Shown here: positions 57,148-64,000 of the stretch, piece after piece
Layout: the number at the start of each line of letters is the position of its first letter
Numbering within the stretch: position 1 is the first letter of the stretch
NCBI RefSeq assembly: GCF_003058325.1
Contig: NZ_CP028843.1
Coordinates: 4,089,501 to 4,153,500 of the forward strand
Source of the DNA: Methylobacterium currus
Lineage (GTDB): Bacteria > Pseudomonadota > Alphaproteobacteria > Rhizobiales > Beijerinckiaceae
Length of the DNA: 64,000 nt
Reading direction: 5' to 3'
Notes under the pieces: model-generated
Told to the model about the DNA's origin: nothing
Databases searched by the model: none
What the model saw: the letters and a program-made list of their open reading frames with translations, nothing else
Program-made: the position numbers and the translations under genes

Positions 57148-59191
57148 GCGCGAGCATCCGGCGGAAATGGCCGACGCCCTCGATGATGCCGCGGGCATGC
57201 GAGGCGCGGGCGACGTAGGAGTGCTGCAGGGCAGCGTGGCCGGCGAGGCCGTCGGAGTAGTTCGCCACGATGATCGCCTGCGCGCGCGCGCGCAGCATCT
57301 CGATGTCGTTGCCGGAATCGCCGGCCACGAACACCGCCCGCTCGGGCAGCCCGTAGAGGGCGCGCACATGGTCGACAGCGGTCCCCTTCGAGGCCCGCTC
57401 GGGCAGCACGTCGAGGTAGCGGCCGTGGCTGTGGATCACCGATGCCCGCAAACCCGCTTGGGCAAGGCGGGCGCGGACCTGCGCCGCTGCCGCCGCGTCG
57501 CCGAAATAGCTGAGCTTGAATGTGCGCTGCTCCAGCGGTCCCTGGGGCACCAGGTCGGCGAGTCCGGCGAGCGCGGCCAGCACCGCCTCCCGCTCCCAGC
57601 CGGCGCAGACCGCCTCGCGCCAGGCGGCATCCGCCGTGTAGGTCACGCCGTTCTGGTCGAGGTGGTAGATCTCGGAGCCGACCGAGGTGATCATCACCTG
57701 CGGCCGCGGGCTGTCCTGCTGCTCCAGCACCGCCATCGCGCTATGGAACGAGCGCCCGGTCGCGACCCCGAAAGCGAGAGAGGCTTGCCGGCTGCGCCAG
57801 CGCCGGAATATGCCGAGGGCGGCCTCGCAGCCGACGAGCGTGTTGTCGATGTCGCAGATCAGGAGCTGGCGCGGCGCCCGCAAGGACGGCGCCGGCGCAC
57901 GGAGCGCCCGCAGCAGGGCGTGGTAGCGCGCGGCGTGCCGATCCCAGTCGTAGGCCGCCGCCGCCCGCGCCCCGCCGGCGACGCACCGGGCGTGGAAGGC
58001 GGGATCGTCGAGGATGCGCAAGGCCGCCGCCGCGATCGCCTCGGGCCTGCGGGGATCGACCAGGATCCCGTTGCCGCAGGTCTCGACGATATCGTTGGGA
58101 CCGCCGCTGTCGGTCGCGACGAGGGGCAGGCCGGCGGCCGAGGCCTCGAGCAGGGTCAGGCCGAAGGGCTCGTTGAGCGCCGGGTTGACGAACAGGCCGC
58201 CCCGCGCGCGGGCATGGGCGTAGAGCGCCGGGACGTCCTCGGGCCGGTGGGTCTTGGGGTAGGCGACCCGGCCGTAGAGGTCGTAGCGGTCGATGAGCAC
58301 CAGGAGGTCGCGCAGGGTGTCGGCCATCTCGCCGTCGAGCGCGTCGATGTCCTGGCGCGTACCGGCGATCAGGACGAGGTTCGCCCGCGCCTGCAACCTC
58401 GCGCTCTCGCCGTAAGCCCGCACCAGGGCGGCGAGGTTCTTGCGCGCCACCGGGCGGGCGAGGGCCAGCAGCACCGGCTTCCCGGGATCGTGCAGGAAGC
58501 GCGCGATCGTCGCGTCGACCCGTGGGTCGGGGCGGCTGTCGGCGAAGCGGGCGAGGTCGCTGCCCGGCGGCAGCACGCGCACCCGGCCCGGATCGTAGGC
58601 GCCGTAGCCGGCATACTGGACCTCCGCCTCGTCGCGCGAGGAAGCGATGACGAGGGTGGCACGGGCGAGCGCCCGCTCCTCGGTGGCGATCCTGCCGGCG
58701 AGGTCGGGATGCCCTGCCGCGACCTCGCCCAGCATCGACGCCTTGACCCGGCCGAGGGAGTGGGCGGTGAACACGAACGGGATCCCGAGCCTGTCCTCGA
58801 CGATTTCCGCCACGGCGGCGGCGTCGGCGTAATGGGCGTGGATCAGGTCGGGGGCCCGGCCCTGCGCGGCGATCCAGGCGATCAGGCTCTCGGCGAAGCT
58901 CGCGACCTCGGCGTGCATCTCCTCCTTGGTGCGGTAGCCCGGCGACGCGCTCGACAGCCGCACGAGCGTGGCCTTGTCGCCCAGGCACTCTTCGGGCACG
59001 GCGTAGTCGGGGCCGGGCGCGCCGGAGAACAGGCGCGTCGCCACGACGATCCGAGCGATCCCGGAATCCTGCGCCGAGGCGGCGACCAGGTCGAGCAGGT
59101 AGCGGATATGGCCGCCGGTATCGGCGGTGAGTCCGTACACGACGTCCCGGCCGCGCAGGCAGCCCTGCAGGGCGACGTGAAGGATGAACAT
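57137..59191 (-). CDS. Sucrose-phosphate synthase with C-terminal sucrose-phosphatase-like domain
   Basis: 684 residues from ATG 59191. Residues 1-420 are the GT4 sucrose synthase-type domain: 'GLTADTGGHIRYLLDLVAA' (the SPS 'DTGGQ' position), 'FVFTAHSLGRVK', 'ALARPVARKNLAALVRAYGE' and 'NPALNEPFGLTLLEASAAGL'. From about residue 440 a HAD phosphatase follows, with 'LLICDIDNTLVG' as motif I and 'VAGDSGNDIEMLR' as motif IV. The protein could make sucrose from UDP-glucose and fructose-6-phosphate and dephosphorylate it. In some bacteria this tail is inactive; here the motif aspartates are intact. The 5' gap to the divergent GT4 gene (60 bases) holds both promoters. Confidence 0.9.
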   Translation of the reverse strand: MFILHVALQGCLRGRDVVYGLTADTGGHIRYLLDLVAASAQDSGIARIVVATRLFSGAPGPDYAVPEECLGDKATLVRLSSASPGYRTKEEMHAEVASFAESLIAWIAAQGRAPDLIHAHYADAAAVAEIVEDRLGIPFVFTAHSLGRVKASMLGEVAAGHPDLAGRIATEERALARATLVIASSRDEAEVQYAGYGAYDPGRVRVLPPGSDLARFADSRPDPRVDATIARFLHDPGKPVLLALARPVARKNLAALVRAYGESARLQARANLVLIAGTRQDIDALDGEMADTLRDLLVLIDRYDLYGRVAYPKTHRPEDVPALYAHARARGGLFVNPALNEPFGLTLLEASAAGLPLVATDSGGPNDIVETCGNGILVDPRRPEAIAAAALRILDDPAFHARCVAGGARAAAAYDWDRHAARYHALLRALRAPAPSLRAPRQLLICDIDNTLVGCEAALGIFRRWRSRQASLAFGVATGRSFHSAMAVLEQQDSPRPQVMITSVGSEIYHLDQNGVTYTADAAWREAVCAGWEREAVLAALAGLADLVPQGPLEQRTFKLSYFGDAAAAAQVRARLAQAGLRASVIHSHGRYLDVLPERASKGTAVDHVRALYGLPERAVFVAGDSGNDIEMLRARAQAIIVANYSDGLAGHAALQHSYVARASHARGIIEGVGHFRRMLAHAH

Positions 59192-59251
59192 CAGGTCGCT
59201 GCCGCGGGGCAAGCGCCCGCCGCACAGGACGATTCGAGTGAGGTACAGCCC

Positions 59252-60292
59252 GTGATCCGCGTCGCCCAAGTCGCCCCGAACATCTTTCCTACCCCCCCTG
59301 AGCATCACGGCGGCACGGAGCGGGTCATCCATGACCTCGGCACGGCGCTGCGAAGCTTGGGCGTGGAGGTAACGCTGTTCGCCCCCTCGGACAGTGCGAC
59401 ACACTTACCCCGTATAGGTAGTTACCCGAGCCTCGCGGCCCTGGAGCATCGCTACGGCAGAGTCGCACCCGGGGTGCCGGCCGCCCTCGACGCCCTGCAG
59501 CTCGAGGCCCTGCGCCAGCGCCTCGGGGATTTCGACATCGTCCACTGCCACGGCGAGTTCGCCCATGCCGCCCTCCTCGGAGACCGCCGGCGGCACAGCC
59601 TGACGACGATCCACTGGCGGGTCGACGAACTCGACCGGGCGCTGTTCTTCGAGGGATTCCCCGATCTTCCGGTGGCGGCGATCTCGGCGGCGCAGGGCGC
59701 CGGCATCCCGGCCGCGAACCGGGCCGGGGTGGTGCATCACGGCATCGCCCGCGACCGCTACGACGCGTCGCTCGCGCCGGGAGAGCACCTCGCCTTCGTC
59801 GGCCGGATGACCGACCAGAAGCGGCCCGACACCGCGATCCGGGTGGCGCGGGCCGCCGGCCTGCCGATCCGCCTCGGCGGCACGATCGACGTCGGCAACC
59901 CGGGCTATTTCCACCGCGAGGTCCGCCCGCTTCTCGCCGGGGACGCGGTCTATCTCGGCCCCGTCGACGACGCGGAGAAGGGCGCGCTCCTGCAGGGCGC
60001 CGCCGCGCTCCTGTTCCCGATCGACTGGCCGGAGCCGTTCGGCCTCGTGATGATCGAGGCGATGGCCTGCGGCACGCCGGTGATCGCCTGGAACCGCGGC
60101 TCGGTGCCGGAGATCGTCGAGGACGGGGTGACGGGCTTCATCGTCGCCTCCGAGGACGAGGCCGTGGCGGCGCTCGCCCGGATCGGGGCCATCGACCGGG
60201 CGGGGGTACGCCGCCGCTTCGAGGAGCGGTTCACCGCCGAGCGCATGGCGCGGGACTACCTCGCCCTCTACCGTCGCCTCCTGTCCGCCTGA
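59252..60292 (+). CDS. GT4-family glycosyltransferase
   Basis: 346 residues from GTG 59252. GT4 landmarks: 'PTPPEHHGGTERVIHDLGTA', 'DIVHCHGEFAHAAL', 'LAFVGRMTDQKRPDTAIRVA' and 'DWPEPFGLVMIEAMACGTPV' with the E-x7-E motif. The 'P.yGGtE.vi..L' start is typical of bacterial mannosyl- or glucosyl-transferases of this group. Transcribed divergently from the sucrose-phosphate synthase gene and coupled to the next GT4 (TGATG at 60290). Confidence 0.92.
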   Translation: MIRVAQVAPNIFPTPPEHHGGTERVIHDLGTALRSLGVEVTLFAPSDSATHLPRIGSYPSLAALEHRYGRVAPGVPAALDALQLEALRQRLGDFDIVHCHGEFAHAALLGDRRRHSLTTIHWRVDELDRALFFEGFPDLPVAAISAAQGAGIPAANRAGVVHHGIARDRYDASLAPGEHLAFVGRMTDQKRPDTAIRVARAAGLPIRLGGTIDVGNPGYFHREVRPLLAGDAVYLGPVDDAEKGALLQGAAALLFPIDWPEPFGLVMIEAMACGTPVIAWNRGSVPEIVEDGVTGFIVASEDEAVAALARIGAIDRAGVRRRFEERFTAERMARDYLALYRRLLSA

Positions 60293-61488
60293 TGCGCACC
60301 GCCCTTCTCGCCTGGGACTACCCGCCGGCGCCGAGCGGCCTTTCGACCGCCGCCCGGGAGATCGCCGAGAGCCTGTCCGAATCCGGCGCCGACGTGACGG
60401 TGTTCACGCTCGACCGCGCGGTCACCGAGCGGATCGGCGGGGTGACCGTCGCTGGCATCGCCCTGCCACCGGCGGGCGGCCTCGCCGCCCTGCGTCTCTG
60501 GGGCTCGGTCGGCCATCTCGCCGCACCGCTCGCGTTCCGGCGCGCCGTTCTCGCCGCCCATGCCCGTGCTCCCCTTGACGTGATCGAGGCGACGAACTGG
60601 TACGCGCCGGCGGTGCTGCTCGCGGGCCGCCGGGACCTGCCCCTCGTGACGCGCTCCTCGACGCCGGCAGCCTTCACCCGCGGGCCGGCCCCGAACCTGC
60701 GCGACCGTCTCGACGGCGGGAGCGCCGACGCTCTCGAGCGGCGACAGGCGCGGGGAAGCTCCGGCCTCATCGCCAACACCGCGGCGCACGAGGCGGTGAT
60801 CGCACGGGCCTACGGCCTGTCGGGCCGCCAGCCCGCGGCGGTGATCGGGCTGAGCCTGCCGCCGGAGATCGCGGCGGGCGCCCGGGATGCGGCCTATCCG
60901 GAGGCGGAGGCGCCTGTGCGTCTGCTCTTCGTCGGGCGGGCGGAGGTGCGCAAGGGCTTCGACGCGCTGATGGATGCGCTCGCGATCCTCGCGGCCGAGG
61001 CGGAGCGCGGCGCCCTGCCGCCGTTCCGGCTCGACCTCGTCGGGGTGCCGCCGGATGACCTGCCGGCGGACCTGCCCGACGCGGCACGGGCCCGCCTCCA
61101 AGCCCGCGGCCGGATCGGCGCCGAAGCGCTGAGCGAGGCTTATGCCGATGCCCACGCGGTTCTCGCCCCGTCGCGCTACGAGAGCTTCGGCCTCGTCTAC
61201 CAGGAGGCCCTGGCCTATGGGCGGCCGGTGGTGGCTTGCGCCGAGGACGCGAGCGCCCGTGCCTTCGTCGGCACCCCCGAAGCCGGCCCGCTCGCGGCGT
61301 CGGCGACCGGCCCGGCGCTCGCCGACGCCCTGCGCCCGCTCCTCCTCGATCCGGCCCTGCGGCGGGCCTACCGCGCCCGGGCCCTGGCAGCGGCCGGGCG
61401 CTTCACCCGGGCGAGCCTCGGGCTCGCGACGCTGGATTTGTACCGACGCGCGATCGCGGCGTCGCGGGAGGATCCTCAGGCTCGGTAG
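60292..61488 (+). CDS. GT4-family glycosyltransferase
   Basis: 398 residues. 'LLAWDYPPAPSGLSTAAREI' is the N-terminal acceptor region, 'RLLFVGRAEVRKGFDALMDA' the linker strand, and 'LAPSRYESFGLVYQEALAYG' the donor-site motif with E-x7-E. It lies 1 base into the previous stop, so the two GT4 enzymes are co-translated. Its 3' end overlaps the convergent GT2-like gene by 13 bases. Confidence 0.92.
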   Translation: MRTALLAWDYPPAPSGLSTAAREIAESLSESGADVTVFTLDRAVTERIGGVTVAGIALPPAGGLAALRLWGSVGHLAAPLAFRRAVLAAHARAPLDVIEATNWYAPAVLLAGRRDLPLVTRSSTPAAFTRGPAPNLRDRLDGGSADALERRQARGSSGLIANTAAHEAVIARAYGLSGRQPAAVIGLSLPPEIAAGARDAAYPEAEAPVRLLFVGRAEVRKGFDALMDALAILAAEAERGALPPFRLDLVGVPPDDLPADLPDAARARLQARGRIGAEALSEAYADAHAVLAPSRYESFGLVYQEALAYGRPVVACAEDASARAFVGTPEAGPLAASATGPALADALRPLLLDPALRRAYRARALAAAGRFTRASLGLATLDLYRRAIAASREDPQAR

Positions 61489-62474
61489 GGCCGCAGCAGC
61501 GCCTCCTCCTCCTCCGGGCGCCCGCGCCCCGGATCGAGGGTCTCGTAAGTCCTGGAGCGGGAGAGGACGTGGGCGCGGCTCAAGCGGTGCTCGATCGCGC
61601 CGTGCAGGGCGATGAAGCTGCGCCGCCAGCCGCCGTCGAGGGCCGGGCGCTCGTGGACGCGGCCGGCATAGCGCACCGAGGTCCGGTTCAGCCGGTACTG
61701 CACGTCCGGGTAGACGTCCGACAGGATCCCGTCGACCCGGTTGCGCCGGGGAAGGCCGGCCGAGAGGACGTCGCCGTCCTCGGCGAGCGCCGCGAGGGCC
61801 GGCAGGAGGCGCCCGGTCCCGGCGGCGAGCGTCTCGTCGGCGTCGAGCTGCATCATCCAAGTGTGGCGGGCCAGGTCCTGAAGGGCGTTGCGCTGCGCGG
61901 CGAAGTCGCCTGCGAGGGGGCGGGACGCCACCCGCACCGCGCCCGCCGCGAAGCCCGGGACCGCGACCGCGCGCGGTCGCTCGACCTCGCCGTCGAGGAG
62001 GATGACGACGTCGCCGGTCCAGCCCGCCTGTGACGCGAGGCCGGCGAGCACCGCGTCGCGTTCGGCCGGACGGCACAGGATGCCGAGGGAGACGGGCGGC
62101 CCGTCCGCGAGATCGTAGAGCGCGGCTCGCGCCGCGAGGGGGCTGTGCGGCGTCAGGAGCGCCGCGCAGTCCTCGGGGCCGAGCGGGCGGATGCCGCGGC
62201 CGAGGCGGGTCGCGGCGATGCGCAGGGTGTAGATGTCGAGGCCGTAAGCGGCGTCCGGGTCGGCGACGAAGGTCGGCCCGGCAAGGCGCCCGGCGAGGTC
62301 CCGCCAGCTCTCCTCAGGATCCGCGTCCCGCTCGGTCAGGACGCCGCAGGATTCGCACGCCACCGGAAACGCGCGTTCGCGCCCGTGGCGGTCGATCAGG
62401 CGGCGGGCGCTCGGCGCCAGCATGGCGGCGCCGCAGAGGAAGCAGCGGCGGGTGCGTTCGCTCTCGAAGGTCAT
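61476..62474 (-). CDS. GT2-like glycosyltransferase with N-terminal zinc-ribbon-like motif
   Basis: 332 residues. The first 40 residues have two CxxC pairs ('CFLCGAAM' and 'CESCG'), a probable small zinc ribbon. The catalytic part includes 'QRNALQDLARHTWMMQLDAD' and 'ETLAAGTGRLLPALAA', where 'QLDADE' is the DxD donor motif, then 'RRNRVDGILSDVYPDVQYRL' and 'YAGRVHERP', as in GT2 proteins of the WaaE/SunS-like group. Start ATG 62474; no strong ribosome site. Orientation is opposite to both neighbours. Confidence 0.85.
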   Translation of the reverse strand: MTFESERTRRCFLCGAAMLAPSARRLIDRHGRERAFPVACESCGVLTERDADPEESWRDLAGRLAGPTFVADPDAAYGLDIYTLRIAATRLGRGIRPLGPEDCAALLTPHSPLAARAALYDLADGPPVSLGILCRPAERDAVLAGLASQAGWTGDVVILLDGEVERPRAVAVPGFAAGAVRVASRPLAGDFAAQRNALQDLARHTWMMQLDADETLAAGTGRLLPALAALAEDGDVLSAGLPRRNRVDGILSDVYPDVQYRLNRTSVRYAGRVHERPALDGGWRRSFIALHGAIEHRLSRAHVLSRSRTYETLDPGRGRPEEEEALLRPYRA

Positions 62475-62478
62475 CGCG

Positions 62479-63204
62479 ATGGTCCCGTTGCGGCGGGGGC
62501 TGGTCGCGAGGCCTGAGCGCCATACCTCCACGGCTCGCCCGCCGCCCCCGCCGAGACCTCTGCCTCGCTTGCCCGACGACGTCGACCCCTTCCGCGCGGC
62601 CTGGCCCGGCCTGCCCGACCTCGCCTCGGTCGCCCTCGTCGGCAACGCGCCCGGAACCGAGGCCGCCGCGGCGGATGCGGCGGGACACGTCGTGCGCTTC
62701 AACAACGCCCCGGGCTTCGGCGGCCGGACCGGTTCGCGGGTCACGCACCTCGCACTGGTCAATCGCGGCGGGCAGATGCGCGAGTGGCTGGCCGATCCGG
62801 GCTTCCTCGACCGCCCGGTCGTCCGGCAGGCGCAGGCCTTCGTGCTGCCATTCCCGATGCTGCCGGAGGCGCATAACCGGCCCGAGCCGATCTGCTTCAC
62901 CCGCGAGGCGCTGGCGATGCTGCGCCCGCTCGGCAAGCCGGTCCACGTCCTGCCCGAGGCGCTTCACAGCAAGGCCCGTCGCGCGCTCGGCGCGCGCACC
63001 GAGGGCCGGCCGAACCCGAGCACCGGCTTCCTGGTGGCGTTCGCCCTCCTGACCGGGCGCCCGGCCGGGGCCCGGGCGATCGAGGCCTACGGATTCGGCT
63101 TCGCCGGCTGGCCCGGCCACCCCTGGGCGGCCGAGCGCGCCTGGTTCGCCGAGGCGTGCGCAGCCGGGCGGCTGCGGCTGCATCTTCCCCCGACCGACGG
63201 ATGA
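62479..63204 (+). CDS. GT29-like (sialyltransferase-family) protein
   Basis: 241 residues if ATG 62479 is used; a TTG at 62569 (211 residues) may be the real start, because the first 30 residues are Pro/Arg-rich and lie four bases from the divergent start. The core 'SVALVGNAPGTEAAAADAAG' with 'HVVRFNNAPGFGG' and 'GSRVTHLALVN' resembles the L-sialylmotif region ('vvGNs....g..IDs.d.ViRfN'). 'PSTGFLVAFALLTGRP' resembles the S-motif. The donor need not be sialic acid; bacterial members are little studied. Confidence 0.75.
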   Translation: MVPLRRGLVARPERHTSTARPPPPPRPLPRLPDDVDPFRAAWPGLPDLASVALVGNAPGTEAAAADAAGHVVRFNNAPGFGGRTGSRVTHLALVNRGGQMREWLADPGFLDRPVVRQAQAFVLPFPMLPEAHNRPEPICFTREALAMLRPLGKPVHVLPEALHSKARRALGARTEGRPNPSTGFLVAFALLTGRPAGARAIEAYGFGFAGWPGHPWAAERAWFAEACAAGRLRLHLPPTDG

Positions 63205-63214
63205 CCCTCTCGCC

Positions 63215-63859
63215 ATGGCAACCCTGATCACCGTCCTGAAGAGCGGCGGCCGCTACGACGGATCTTGGGTCGCGCGCCTGGCCGCCGGCGTCCGCCGCCA
63301 TGCCCCGGCCTTCGAACGGGTCCTGTGCCTCACCGACCTCCCGCTCGCGATCGACGGGGTCGAGCGGGTGCCGCTCCGGCACGACTGGCCGGCCTGGTGG
63401 GCGAAGATGGAGGCGTTCCGCCCGGGCCTCGTCGACGGGACGGCGCTGCTCTGCGACCTCGATACCGTCCTCACCGGACCGGCCGACATCCTCGCCGAAC
63501 CCGGCCTCGCCGCGATGGAGGATTACTTTCACAAAGGGCGCGTCTCCAGCGCGCTGCTGCGCTGGCACGGCGACGACCTTAGCTCCCTGTACGCCGCCTT
63601 CGCGGCCGAGCCCGAGCGCTGGATGACGCCGGGATCCTGCGGTCCGGTCCCGAACGCCGTCCATGGCGACCAGGTCGTCATCGACCACCTGCTCGGTCGC
63701 CAGGACCGGAGGCCGCTTTTCTTCCAGCACCTTTATCCAGCCTTGCTCGACTTCTATGATCCGCGACGCGATACCCATGGCCCGGTCGTGATCTTCATCG
63801 GCGATGCGAAGCCGGACACTGCCCGCGGTTCCGTTCTCGAGACTTGGCTCCGAGCCTGA
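63215..63859 (+). CDS. Putative glycosyltransferase with DxD motif (214 aa)
   Basis: Short GT-A-type protein: 'ITVLKSGGRYDGSWVARLAA' at the start, 'RVLCLTDLPLAIDGVERVPL', then 'ALLCDLDTVLTGPADILAEP' carrying the DLD donor motif and 'NAVHGDQVVIDHLL', a GT8-like 'GDQ' pattern for the acceptor/donor loop. Family GT8-related is my best guess. It is 10 bases downstream of the GT29-like gene, same strand. After its stop, 63860-64000 shows no recognisable gene. Confidence 0.75.
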   Translation: MATLITVLKSGGRYDGSWVARLAAGVRRHAPAFERVLCLTDLPLAIDGVERVPLRHDWPAWWAKMEAFRPGLVDGTALLCDLDTVLTGPADILAEPGLAAMEDYFHKGRVSSALLRWHGDDLSSLYAAFAAEPERWMTPGSCGPVPNAVHGDQVVIDHLLGRQDRRPLFFQHLYPALLDFYDPRRDTHGPVVIFIGDAKPDTARGSVLETWLRA

Positions 63860-64000
63860 AGGACGATGAGCTCGAAACCTCCGCACCCGCCCTCGGCAGC
63901 GGCAGGACGGGGAAGCCTCGGTCCGGATTGCTCTCGATGACGGACCTCTCCTGCAACCGGCATGGACGTCCGCAAGGGTGAACCGCTCCGGGTTTTTCGG

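Noticed and set aside
63754..63975. Minus-strand short frame at the window end
   Set aside because: Runs antisense to the end of the last transferase gene, with no ribosome site or recognisable motif.

Overview
The window is very GC-rich, densely coded bacterial chromosome with strong G/C third-position preference, many ATGA/GTGA/TGATG gene overlaps and frequent GTG starts. Gene content (Liv-type transport of CoA-linked substrates, several acyl-CoA dehydrogenases, a bifunctional-looking sucrose-phosphate synthase, a DUF4157-bearing injection system) fits an alphaproteobacterium of the Hyphomicrobiales, with Methylobacterium or a relative as my best guess. That assignment is inference; there is no rRNA or tRNA in the window to confirm it.

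Region 1 (1-18941) is catabolic. On the minus strand, reading leftward: two acyl-CoA dehydrogenases, a crotonase-fold protein lacking both canonical hydratase glutamates, a periplasmic binding protein, a complete branched-chain-type ABC importer (two permeases, two ATPases), an acyl-CoA ligase and the start of a TetR regulator. A second, unlinked periplasmic binding protein lies at 10646 on the plus strand. From 12977 a plus-strand operon, divergent from a LysR regulator, encodes an acyl-CoA dehydrogenase, an ADP-forming acyl-CoA synthetase, a small SCP2-like protein, an alpha/beta hydrolase and an aldehyde dehydrogenase. Together these look like uptake, CoA activation and beta-oxidation-like breakdown of an unidentified carboxylic acid.

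Region 2 (18942-22632) is a degraded junction: a 21-bp tandem repeat (4 copies), a 3' remnant of an amidohydrolase gene, a 5' remnant of an IS3-type orfA, a 112-bp structured repeat, a small secreted protein, a histidine kinase, and truncated pieces of a response regulator and of a mercuric-reductase-like flavoprotein.

Region 3 (22633-51966) is a complete-looking extracellular contractile injection system (eCIS, the PVC/Afp class of phage-tail-like particles), all on the plus strand. In order: a BTAD-type regulator, a small conserved protein, an AAA+ ATPase, a DUF4255 cap protein, sheath, tube, a tail-assembly gene with what looks like a programmed -1 frameshift, a 257-aa protein, a LysM baseplate protein, a gpD-like hub, a gpV-like spike, a PAAR tip, gp25, two baseplate wedge proteins, four paralogous 'anchor-domain' proteins, a beta-propeller/tail-protein-I fusion, and two DUF4157 effectors. 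The second effector ends in a PD-(D/E)XK nuclease-like domain and is followed, with a 4-bp overlap, by a candidate immunity gene. A near-identical inverted copy of the 112-bp repeat lies just beyond (52115-52226), so the pair brackets the whole system.

Region 4 (52380-63859) is a glycan/sugar locus: a SAM methyltransferase, several GT4 and GT2 glycosyltransferases (two of the GT2s are paralogues), a MurG-like transferase, sucrose-phosphate synthase with a HAD phosphatase tail, a GT29-like protein and a DxD-type transferase. The last 141 bases hold nothing I recognise.
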